Positions 35,484 to 43,535 of a stretch of DNA of 64,000 nucleotides are shown piece by piece; within the stretch, counting starts at the first letter, position 1, and each line of letters starts with the position of its first letter. Origin of the DNA: Flavobacterium ovatum (lineage in GTDB: Bacteria > Bacteroidota > Bacteroidia > Flavobacteriales > Flavobacteriaceae); NCBI RefSeq assembly GCF_040703125.1, contig NZ_CP160035.1, positions 2,879,001 through 2,943,000 of the forward strand, given 5' to 3'. The translations under genes and the position numbers were made by a program. The notes below the pieces were generated by a model. It was not told the origin of the DNA, did not search any database, and was given only the letters and a program-made list of their open reading frames with translations.

Positions 35484-35507
35484 TGTGAATTCGTGAAATT
35501 CGTGTCA
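35484..35507. repeat. ATTCGTG direct repeat of dispersed type
   Basis: GAATTCGTGAAATTCGTGTC lies here between regulator and kinase genes; the 9-mer ATTCGTGTC also occurs at 7435-7443 and as its complement at 7162-7170. The 179-bp gap otherwise shows no clear element. Confidence 0.45.
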
Positions 35508-35580
35508 CCTTTTTATCTCACCAAAACTAGCGTCATCTTCGTCCCAATATGCACGAATAGCAGTAATAAAGTAAACAATT

Positions 35581-36960
35581 ATGAAGCCACTTTCATTCAA
35601 AAATAAAATTGCGTTTTACTACATCATAACCACGGCAATCCTTGTTTTTGTGGTGTTTTTTTCGATTTATACCATAGTGAAAAACAATGTAAATGCGCAT
35701 TTGAATAATGACATTCTCAAAGAAGTCAAAAATCACTTGAACGAAATCACCATCAAAGAAGGGAAGTTTTACTTAATACATTTCGAAGAATGGAAAGAGA
35801 GAGAGCATAATACGGTAGACGTAAACCCTGTTTTTATCGAATTCCTGAATCAAGATAAACAACTTATAGCTAAGTCTCCCAATCTCAAAAAGCACAAATT
35901 AGTTTTCGATGCCACTAAGCCCGATAATGATTTGTTTGATGCCGAATTGGTACATGCCAAAATCAGACAGATTCAAGTTCCTATTTTAGAAAAAGGAACA
36001 ACCATTGGCTATTTGGTAATCGCCATGTCTCTTGAAGGGACTTTGGTAGTGCTCAACGATTTATCACATATTTTGATAGTTTCTTACCCTGTAATCTTAT
36101 TGGTTTTATTTCTCATTGCGCGATTAATTGCGGGCAGGAGCATTCAACCCATCAACGCTATAATCAAAACTTCAGACAAAATAACCAAAGACAATCTGTC
36201 GGCACGCATTCCGTTGCCACACAATAAAGACGAACTATTTGTTCTTTCGGATACCATAAATAATTTATTGAATCGAATCGAAAATGCTGTAGAACGGGAA
36301 AAACAGTTTACCTCTGATGCTTCACATGAACTCCGAACACCGTTGACTGTTATTAAAGGAACACTTGAAGTACTTGTTAGAAAACCTAGAACAGAAGCAG
36401 AGTACCACGAAAAAATAAAGTATTGCATTGCCGAAGTAAATCGTCTGAATCAGCTGGTAGACCAACTCTTGCTCTTGGCTCGTTTTGAAAACCAAAAGCA
36501 ATCAATCCATATTCAGCAACTCGACCTACTTCCAGTCATTGAGGAAATTGTTAACAGAAAAAATGCGGAAAGTCAATTGGACCGATTGAAAATAAACATC
36601 CAGACCACTGTCCCAACATTGGTGCAATCTGATGGGTATTTACTTTCGATTATTCTAAATAATATAATCTCCAATGCCTTAAAATATTCCAATAAAGACC
36701 AAAACGTATTAGTCGAAATCCATTCGATAAACCAAAAAATAGAATGTCATATCATCGATTCAGGAATTGGAATTCCACCAGCCGATTTAGAAAAAGTATT
36801 CCAGCCTTTCTTTCGTGCCAAAAATCATGACGGTAGCACCAACAAAGGAATAGGTTTGGGATTATCTATTGTGAAACGACTTAGTGATTTATTGCGAATA
36901 GCCATTGTGGTAGAAAGTATTGAAAACAAAGGAACAATCATAAAACTACGATTCAACTAA
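35581..36960 (+). CDS. Sensor histidine kinase of the metal island
   Basis: A 459-aa membrane kinase. TM1 is about residues 9-32, a periplasmic sensor region spans about 33-162, TM2 about 163-184, then a HAMP-like linker (ARLIAGRSIQPINAII onward). The HisKA box FTSDASHELRTPL carries the phosphorylated His249. The ATPase domain shows NNIISNALKYS (N box), DSGIGIPPADLEKVF (G1) and GIGLGLSIVKRL (G2). It pairs with the OmpR-type regulator upstream. The metal bound is not readable from the sequence; neighbours suggest Zn, Cd or Co. Confidence 0.92.
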   Translation: MKPLSFKNKIAFYYIITTAILVFVVFFSIYTIVKNNVNAHLNNDILKEVKNHLNEITIKEGKFYLIHFEEWKEREHNTVDVNPVFIEFLNQDKQLIAKSPNLKKHKLVFDATKPDNDLFDAELVHAKIRQIQVPILEKGTTIGYLVIAMSLEGTLVVLNDLSHILIVSYPVILLVLFLIARLIAGRSIQPINAIIKTSDKITKDNLSARIPLPHNKDELFVLSDTINNLLNRIENAVEREKQFTSDASHELRTPLTVIKGTLEVLVRKPRTEAEYHEKIKYCIAEVNRLNQLVDQLLLLARFENQKQSIHIQQLDLLPVIEEIVNRKNAESQLDRLKINIQTTVPTLVQSDGYLLSIILNNIISNALKYSNKDQNVLVEIHSINQKIECHIIDSGIGIPPADLEKVFQPFFRAKNHDGSTNKGIGLGLSIVKRLSDLLRIAIVVESIENKGTIIKLRFN

Positions 36961-36980
36961 CTTTACAAAAAAGTAAAACA

Positions 36981-37694
36981 ATGCAAACAGATATAGCAAA
37001 AGAAGATAATTATCTAGATAACCATTATATTGATCGTAGCAACTGGTTGCGAGCCGCAGTGCTTGGTGCCAATGACGGCATTATTTCCATCTCCAGTCTT
37101 GCCATTGGTATTGCCGCTGCAAGTAGTACTCGCGAACCGATAGTTTTGGCAACAATTGCAGGCTTGGTGGCAGGCGCTTTATCTATGGCGGCAGGAGAGT
37201 ACGTTTCAGTAAGTTCGCAAACAGATATTGAAAGTGCCGACATCGAAAGAGAACGAATTGAACTCGCAGAAATGCCAGAAATAGAGTTGCAACGTCTTGC
37301 CGATATTTACGAAAATCGAGGTTTAAAAAAAGAAACTGCCATGATTGTAGCAAAAGAATTAACTGCCAAAGACGCTCTCGCAGCTCACATACGAGACGAA
37401 TTAGGTATAAATGAAATTAGTCAAGCAAACCCTATACAAGCCGCATTTGCTTCAGGCGCAGCTTTTACCATCGGCGGAATTTTACCGCTATTAGTCGTTC
37501 TTATTACTTCAGTCAAGGGTATGGAATATTGGCTTTATGGAGCAACAATCGTGTTCTTAATCATCCTCGGTACCTTATCTGCCAAAACCGGTGGTTCCAG
37601 TATTTACAAAGCCATCATCCGCATAACTATTTGGGGAACCATCGCCATGGGATTGTCGGCATTGGTAGGGTATGTCTTTGGAGTAAATGTATAA
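36981..37694 (+). CDS. VIT1/CCC1-family metal transporter
   Basis: A 237-aa membrane protein of the vacuolar iron transporter family, which moves Fe2+ or Mn2+ out of the cytoplasm. Features: a short cytoplasmic N-terminus, NWLRAAVLGANDGIISISSLAIG with the charged first helix, LVAGALSMAAGEYVSVSSQTD, a central acidic metal-binding helix pair (DIESADIERERIELAEMPEIE) and three C-terminal membrane helices. It begins 20 bp after the kinase gene, so it belongs to the same unit and is probably regulated with it. Export of excess metal is the likely role. Confidence 0.9.
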   Translation: MQTDIAKEDNYLDNHYIDRSNWLRAAVLGANDGIISISSLAIGIAAASSTREPIVLATIAGLVAGALSMAAGEYVSVSSQTDIESADIERERIELAEMPEIELQRLADIYENRGLKKETAMIVAKELTAKDALAAHIRDELGINEISQANPIQAAFASGAAFTIGGILPLLVVLITSVKGMEYWLYGATIVFLIILGTLSAKTGGSSIYKAIIRITIWGTIAMGLSALVGYVFGVNV

Positions 37695-37722
37695 TTAATG
37701 GGTAGTGTACTAAAAATAATTT

Positions 37723-37845
37723 GGGCGTGCCCCTCCCGTAACCCCGATAGCTATCGGGGACGGGTCAGGCTTTTCGTTCCAATCTTGTGGCGGCATAAAT
37801 GCCCGCCGCCACAAGGATTTCCACTCCAATCCTTCACGCAACTTC
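37723..37845. repeat. Dispersed structured repeat, copy B
   Basis: Same order as copy A (21250): GGGCGTGCCC, then a perfect palindrome CCCCGATAG/CTATCGGGG (37742-37759), the block CAGGCTTTTCGTTCCAATC, a hairpin TTGTGGCGGC/GCCGCCACAA (37785-37794 with 37805-37814) and AAGGATTTCCACTCC, ending CACGCAACTTC. Stems differ in sequence from copy A but keep pairing. It begins 28 bp after the VIT-type gene. A 67-codon open frame here is an artefact of the repeat. Confidence 0.75.
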
Positions 37846-37885
37846 AAGTAGTCAAAAAAGATTCTGATAGAAATATTAATCTTCT

Positions 37886-37913
37886 CCTAAGCAATCCTTA
37901 AGCCAATCTTAAG
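37886..37913 (+). promoter_or_regulatory. Three CTTAAG-like direct repeats spaced by 11 bp
   Basis: CCTAAG (37886), CTTAAG (37897) and CTTAAG (37908) begin exactly 11 bp apart, one helical turn, ending 21 bp before the -7 element. This is the pattern expected for tandem binding of an OmpR-type regulator and matches the pair at 34634-34650. Confidence 0.6.
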
Positions 37914-37934
37914 TCTGTTCTGTTTTTTATAAAT

Positions 37935-37942
37935 TAGTTTTG
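37935..37942 (+). promoter_or_regulatory. -7 promoter element of the RND pump operon
   Basis: TAGTTTTG, 21 bp upstream of the ATG at 37964, following the phased CTTAAG sites. Confidence 0.5.
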
Positions 37943-37963
37943 TAGAACTAAATTAGAATAGAA

Positions 37964-40900
37964 ATGTTAGAAAAAATTATTGCTTTTAGTCTCAAAAACA
38001 AACTGATTATAGGCCTAATGGTATTGGCTTTAGTCATTTGGGGAGTTTATTCCGTTAGAAATTTACCTATAGACGCCGTTCCCGACATCACAAACAATCA
38101 AGTTCAAATCATCACCACTTCACCAAGTAATGGAGCCGAAGACATCGAAAGGTTTGTAACATTTCCTGTCGAGCAAACGATGGCAACCATCAAAGGTATT
38201 GAAGAAGTACGTTCTTTTAGTCGTTTTGGACTATCGGTTGTAACGGTAGTTTTCAAAGAAGAAGTGGATGTTTATTGGGCAAGGCAACAAGTAAGTGAAC
38301 GGTTAAACGATGCTATTAGTCAGATTCCACAGGGTATGGGAACACCATATATGGCTCCAGTAACAACAGGTCTGGGAGAGATTTACCAATATGTAATTCA
38401 TGCAAAAAAAGGGTATGAGTCCAAATACAATGCTACCCAATTACGAACTTTTCAAGATTGGATTGTACGTCGTCAATTATTAGGTGTAGAAGGAATTGCT
38501 GATGTGAGTAGTTTTGGTGGGTTCCTAAAGCAATACGAAATAGCATTAAATCCAGATAAATTGCGAAGCATGAATATTAGCATCAAAGATGTTTTTGATG
38601 CTTTGTCCAAAAACAACCAAAATACAGGTGGTGCTTATATTGATAAAAATCCAAATGCTTATTTCATTCGATCAGAAGGATTAATCAAAAGTATTGATGA
38701 TATCGAAAATATTGTTGTCAAAACCAATACTAATAGCGTTCCTGTCCTGATTCGTAATGTGGCCGAAGTACAAATAGGCGCAGCCACACGTTACGGCGCC
38801 ATGACTAGAAATGATGAAGGTGAAGTAGTTGGAGGATTGGTATTGATGCTTAAAGGTGCAAATTCCTCAAAAGTGATTGAAAGTGTAAAAACGCGAATGG
38901 CACAAATTGAAAAAACATTACCCGAAGGTGTAGTTGTTGAGCCCTTTTTGGACCGAACGAAATTAGTCGATAGCGCCATCAAAACCGTGTCTACTAACTT
39001 ATTGGAAGGTGCCTTAATCGTAATTTTTATTTTGGTTTTATTTCTAGGTAATTTAAGAGCAGGTTTGATTGTAGCCTCTGTCATTCCCTTAGCCTTGCTG
39101 TTCGCTATTTGTCTAATGAATTTGTTTGGTGTAGATGGTAATTTAATGAGTCTTGGCGCTCTCGATTTTGGGTTAATTGTCGATGGAGCCGTGATTATCA
39201 TTGAAGCGACCATGCATTATTTATATGTCAAACACAAAGGTCAAGTCTTAACGCAATCTCAAATGGATGAAAGTGTATTGAGCAATGCACGTAAAATGAT
39301 GAGTTCGGCAGCATTTGGACAAATCGTAATCTTAATTGTGTATTTACCAATTTTAGCCCTTGTTGGTATTGAAGGCAAAATGTTTCGTCCTATGGCGCAA
39401 ACTGTTTCCTTTGCTATTTTAGGAGCTTTCATATTGTCTTTAACCTACGTTCCTGTAATGAGTTCGTTGTTCTTGAGCAAAAAAATAGCGCATAAAGAGA
39501 ATATTTCGGACCGAATCATTCAAGCTATTCAAAGAGTGTACACGCCAATGCTGAATTTCGCATTACAATTTAAAATGCTAATTATCAGTATTGCTCTTGG
39601 TTTATTGGTAATTAGTGGAATTATTTTTACTTTTTTGGGTGCGGAATTTATCCCAACTTTAGACGAAGGTGATTTTGCAGTGGAGATGCGAGTACTTACA
39701 GGAAGTAGTTTATCCTACACAGTAGAGCAAGCACAAAAATCAGCAAAGGTTTTAAAGGATAACTTTCCTGAAGTAAAAGAAGTTATAGGGAAAATAGGGT
39801 CATCAGAAATTCCAACAGATCCTATGCCTGTGGAAGCTACTGATCTAATTATAACTTTGAAAGATAAAAGTGAATGGACAACAGCTGATAACAGAATTGA
39901 TTTGGCAGAAAAAATGCAAACGAAATTAGAGCAAAGCATAGCTGGAGTAACCTATAGTTTTCAGCAGCCTATTCAAATGCGTTTCAACGAATTAATTTCA
40001 GGTGTAAAACAAGATGTTGCCATAAAAATCTATGGTGAAGATTTGAATAAATTAGCTCAATACGCCAAACATATTGGTAAAATTGCCAGTAAAATTGAAG
40101 GCGCTTCGGATATTTACGTGGAGCAAGTTTCGGGTTTACCACAAGTGGTAATTAAATTTCATAGAGATAAAATTGCGCAATTTGGTTTGAATATAGAAGA
40201 TGTAAATACCGTTATACGTTCTGGTTTTGCAGGCGAAACAGCAGGATTGGTTTTTGAAGGCGAAAAGAAATTTGACTTAGTGGTTCGTTTAGATAATGAA
40301 AACCGTCAGAGTTTGGATGATGTTCGTAACTTATTTGTAACCGCACCAAATGGAAATCAAATTCCACTAGACCAAGTTGCAAGTATTGATTTTAAAGAAG
40401 GACCAAACCAGATTCAGAGAGAAGATGCCAAACGTAGAATAATTGTTGGGTTTAATGTTCGAGGTCGCGACGTAGAAAGTACCGTTATAGAAATTCAACA
40501 AAAAATCAACGAACAATTAAAATTTGATGTAGGCTATTATGCCACTTATGGTGGTACTTTTGAGAATTTAATTGCTGCCAAAGAGCGTTTGGCTGTGGCG
40601 GTTCCAGCTTCATTATTATTAATTTTTATATTGTTGTTTTTTGCTTTTGGTTCTATCAAACAAGCTACTTTAATTTTTACTGCTATACCGCTTTCTGCAA
40701 TTGGGGGCATATTTGGGCTTTGGCTTCGAGGAATGCCTTTTAGTATTTCGGCAGGAGTTGGATTTATCGCTTTGTTTGGAGTGGCTGTTTTGAACGGTAT
40801 TGTACTTATTGCCGAATTTAACGCACTCAAAAAAGAAGGAATGACCGATTTGAGAGCCATTGTTCTCAAAGGAACTACAGTTAGACTACGACCTGTAATT

Positions 40901-42328
40901 ATGACGGCATTGGTAGCTTCCTTAGGCTTTTTGCCAATGGCATTGTCTCATGGCGCTGGTGGCGAAGTGCAAAAACCATTAGCAACTGTAGTCATTGGAG
41001 GGTTATTTACCGCAACGTTATTGACACTTTTGATTTTGCCAATTTTGTATATATGGTTCGAAAAATTTAATAAAAAAACGATGAAAACAAATGCAACAGT
41101 TGTTACAATAATTTTGTTGCTTACTGCCAATTTTGCCTCAGCACAAATACAATCATTAACTTTAAACCAAGCAATAGCACAAGGATTGCAGAACAATAAG
41201 GAAATTATCAATTCGCAGCTGGAAGTGGAATACCAACAACAACTGAAACGAGCGAGCATCAATATTTCAAAAACGCATTTTTCAGGGCAATTTGGGCAAT
41301 TCAACAGCTATGTTAAAACGGATAATAGTTTTAGCGTTTCTCAAACGATACCGTTTCCAACAGTGTTTGCTGCCAATGCGTCTTTAGGGAACGCATTGAT
41401 AAAAAGTAGTGAACTAAAAGCGAATATTACAAAAAGTGAATTGGTTTATCGTATTAGCCAAACCTATTCGAATTTACAATATTTATATACTAGAGAATCT
41501 CTTTTGCAAAAACAAGATAGCATTTATCAAGGTTTTGTAAAGTCGGCATCATTGCGTTATAAAACAGGGGAAAGTACTCAACTAGAGCAAAGTACTGCTG
41601 AAACCCAATTATACGAAACGCAAAATATTCTAAAGGAAAACAAGGCAAATGTTAATGTCTATTTATCGCAATTACAAACACTTTTAGGAAGCCAAGAAGC
41701 GATTGTAATAGCAGATAGAATACTTGTAGAACAATCTTTTTTAGATACAAATAAGGATAAAGCAATAGCTGAAAGCCCTATTTTAGCGTACGTTAATCAA
41801 CAGGTAGAAGTAGCCGAAAAACAGAAAAAAGTAGAAACAGCCAAAGCACTACCAGATATTACTTTTGGTTATTTCAATCAATCGCTTATAGGTTCTCAAA
41901 TTAATGCTACAAGTTCTGATTTGGCCACATCTAACAATCGTTTTCAGGGAATTAATTTAGGATTGTCGATTCCAATATTTTATGGTTCGTACAGCGCTAA
42001 AATAAAATCTGAAAGTACAAATCAAGAAATCGCTAGAATGAATCTAGAGAATAATGAAATTAGTTTGAAAGGGCAATATGCACAAGCGGGAATGGAGTTT
42101 CAAAAAAACAAAACCAGTTTGGAATATTATAAAAAATCGGGAGTGCCAAATGCTAATTTGATTTTGTCGAAAAGTCAATCGGCTTACAAAAATGGAGAAA
42201 TCAGCTATTCCGAAAATCTTTTAAATTTAAGAACGGCCAACGGAATTCAGGAAAATTTCTTGTCAGCAATTTTACAATACAATCTAAGTATCGCACTTTT
42301 AGAACATCTTTCAGGAAAAACGAATTAA
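37964..42328 (+). CDS. czcA: CzcA-type RND heavy-metal efflux pump fused to a TolC-like domain
   Basis: Inner-membrane proton-driven metal pump of 1454 aa, about 400 longer than a normal CzcA. Residues about 1-1035 are the complete pump (12 membrane helices, two large periplasmic loops, N-terminal MLEKIIAFSLKNKLIIGLMV). The proton-relay helix reads DFGLIVDGAVIIIE (Asp401, Asp407, Glu414), the pattern of Zn/Co/Cd (HME1) pumps rather than Cu (CusA) pumps. At residue 1040, in the same frame, a second Met starts a signal-peptide-like stretch (MKTNATVVTIILLLTANFASAQ-like) followed by a 400-residue TolC/OEP domain (LTLNQAIAQGLQNNKEI onward). The operon continues with the adaptor and a P-type ATPase. 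Preceded by the phased CTTAAG sites. Whether the chain is cleaved is unknown. Confidence 0.92.
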   Translation: MLEKIIAFSLKNKLIIGLMVLALVIWGVYSVRNLPIDAVPDITNNQVQIITTSPSNGAEDIERFVTFPVEQTMATIKGIEEVRSFSRFGLSVVTVVFKEEVDVYWARQQVSERLNDAISQIPQGMGTPYMAPVTTGLGEIYQYVIHAKKGYESKYNATQLRTFQDWIVRRQLLGVEGIADVSSFGGFLKQYEIALNPDKLRSMNISIKDVFDALSKNNQNTGGAYIDKNPNAYFIRSEGLIKSIDDIENIVVKTNTNSVPVLIRNVAEVQIGAATRYGAMTRNDEGEVVGGLVLMLKGANSSKVIESVKTRMAQIEKTLPEGVVVEPFLDRTKLVDSAIKTVSTNLLEGALIVIFILVLFLGNLRAGLIVASVIPLALLFAICLMNLFGVDGNLMSLGALDFGLIVDGAVIIIEATMHYLYVKHKGQVLTQSQMDESVLSNARKMMSSAAFGQIVILIVYLPILALVGIEGKMFRPMAQTVSFAILGAFILSLTYVPVMSSLFLSKKIAHKENISDRIIQAIQRVYTPMLNFALQFKMLIISIALGLLVISGIIFTFLGAEFIPTLDEGDFAVEMRVLTGSSLSYTVEQAQKSAKVLKDNFPEVKEVIGKIGSSEIPTDPMPVEATDLIITLKDKSEWTTADNRIDLAEKMQTKLEQSIAGVTYSFQQPIQMRFNELISGVKQDVAIKIYGEDLNKLAQYAKHIGKIASKIEGASDIYVEQVSGLPQVVIKFHRDKIAQFGLNIEDVNTVIRSGFAGETAGLVFEGEKKFDLVVRLDNENRQSLDDVRNLFVTAPNGNQIPLDQVASIDFKEGPNQIQREDAKRRIIVGFNVRGRDVESTVIEIQQKINEQLKFDVGYYATYGGTFENLIAAKERLAVAVPASLLLIFILLFFAFGSIKQATLIFTAIPLSAIGGIFGLWLRGMPFSISAGVGFIALFGVAVLNGIVLIAEFNALKKEGMTDLRAIVLKGTTVRLRPVIMTALVASLGFLPMALSHGAGGEVQKPLATVVIGGLFTATLLTLLILPILYIWFEKFNKKTMKTNATVVTIILLLTANFASAQIQSLTLNQAIAQGLQNNKEIINSQLEVEYQQQLKRASINISKTHFSGQFGQFNSYVKTDNSFSVSQTIPFPTVFAANASLGNALIKSSELKANITKSELVYRISQTYSNLQYLYTRESLLQKQDSIYQGFVKSASLRYKTGESTQLEQSTAETQLYETQNILKENKANVNVYLSQLQTLLGSQEAIVIADRILVEQSFLDTNKDKAIAESPILAYVNQQVEVAEKQKKVETAKALPDITFGYFNQSLIGSQINATSSDLATSNNRFQGINLGLSIPIFYGSYSAKIKSESTNQEIARMNLENNEISLKGQYAQAGMEFQKNKTSLEYYKKSGVPNANLILSKSQSAYKNGEISYSENLLNLRTANGIQENFLSAILQYNLSIALLEHLSGKTN

Positions 42329-42344
42329 ATAAAATCAACAGAAC

Positions 42345-43517
42345 ATGAAATCAATATATAAAGTAATATCCTTATTAATCGTAACTGCAATCGTAATTAG
42401 TTGTGGGAACAAAAACAAGGAGGAAACAGCAGTAGCTGAAGAGCCAGCTGTTGCTGCTAATATGGTAGAATTAACAGCGGAGCAGTACAAAACATCTAAT
42501 ATTCAATTTGGAGTAATTGAAGAAAAAGAATTAAGTGGCACCACCAAAGTCAACGGAATGCTCGATGTGCCTCCGCAAAATTTGGTTTCCGTTTCTGCAC
42601 CTTTTGGTGGATTTGTAAAAAGCACGGAAATGCTTCAAGGTCTGAAGGTGAAAAAAGGGCAAGTAATCGCGATGATGCAAAATCCAGAATATGTACAACC
42701 ACAACAGGATTATATCGATTACAAAAGTCAATTAAATTACCTGAAATTGGAGTATGAGCGTCAACAAGAATTAGCTAAAGAAAACGTGAATGCCCAAAAA
42801 ACGCTGCAAAAATCCAAATCGGACTATGACAGTATGAAAGCAAGAGTGTTGGGCTTAAAAACTAAGCTTCAGTTGATGAATGTTAACATGGCAAGTTTAG
42901 AGAAAGGGAATATTCAGAGTGTACTTCCACTATATTCGTCTATAAATGGTTATGTTACGCAAGTGAATACCAATGTGGGTGCCTTTGTAACACCTACAGA
43001 TGTGTTGTTTAAAATTGCTGATACAGAACATTTACACGCTGAATTGACCGTTTTTGAAAAAGATGTTCCTAAGCTTAAGATTGGTCAAAAAGTTCGTTTT
43101 ACCTTGGCTAATGAAAGTAAGGAACGAATGGCAACGGTTCATTTGGTTGGGAAAGAAATAAGTCAAGAGAGAACCGTTCAAATTCATTGTCATTTAGACC
43201 AAGAAGACACTCATTTGTTACCTGGAATGTTTTTAAAAGCTTTGGTTGAAAGTGGGAGTAACAAAGTGCCTGCAGTAATTTCAAAAGCTATTGTCGAATT
43301 CGAAGGGAATAAATATATTTTTATTGCAGAAAAGAATACGTCAAAAGAAAGTGGAGTAACCCAATACAAAATGGTGCAAATAAAAGCTGGAGTTTCGGAA
43401 CTGAATTATACCGAACTTATTTTTGATACTCCAAAGGATTGGCAAAACTGGAAAGTAGTTACTACTGGTGCTTATGATTTACTTTCGAAAATGAAAAACA
43501 GCGAGGAAGAGGAATAA
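42345..43517 (+). CDS. czcB: RND efflux periplasmic adaptor lipoprotein
   Basis: Membrane-fusion protein of 390 aa linking the RND pump with the TolC-like partner. The N-terminus MKSIYKVISLLIVTAIVISC ends in a lipobox Cys at residue 20. Then come a barrel-sandwich (lipoyl-like) part around GGFVKSTEMLQGLKVKKGQ, an alpha-helical hairpin (about 110-190, rich in Gln/Lys), a second lipoyl half with SSINGYVTQVNTNVGAFV, and the beta-barrel domain with ELTVFEKDVPKLKIGQKV. It starts 16 bp after the pump gene and precedes the ATPase by 18 bp, so one transcript. A CzcB role follows from the pump type. Confidence 0.92.
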   Translation: MKSIYKVISLLIVTAIVISCGNKNKEETAVAEEPAVAANMVELTAEQYKTSNIQFGVIEEKELSGTTKVNGMLDVPPQNLVSVSAPFGGFVKSTEMLQGLKVKKGQVIAMMQNPEYVQPQQDYIDYKSQLNYLKLEYERQQELAKENVNAQKTLQKSKSDYDSMKARVLGLKTKLQLMNVNMASLEKGNIQSVLPLYSSINGYVTQVNTNVGAFVTPTDVLFKIADTEHLHAELTVFEKDVPKLKIGQKVRFTLANESKERMATVHLVGKEISQERTVQIHCHLDQEDTHLLPGMFLKALVESGSNKVPAVISKAIVEFEGNKYIFIAEKNTSKESGVTQYKMVQIKAGVSELNYTELIFDTPKDWQNWKVVTTGAYDLLSKMKNSEEEE

Positions 43518-43535
43518 AACAATTGAATTATTGGT

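Noticed and set aside
37698..37901. A 67-codon open frame after the VIT-type gene
   Set aside because: It lies almost entirely in structured repeat copy B, has no recognisable domain and no promoter, and its composition follows the hairpin stems.
41045..41090. A missed stop codon or frameshift separating czcA and a TolC gene
   Set aside because: The frame runs through without any break and the internal Met at 41081 is in frame, so the fusion is read as real; the nearby run of seven A is noted as a place to confirm with reads.
37964..43517. Calling the RND pump a copper (Cus) system
   Set aside because: The proton-relay motif DFGLIVDGAVIIIE and the P1B-2 signature of the linked ATPase both favour Zn/Co/Cd.
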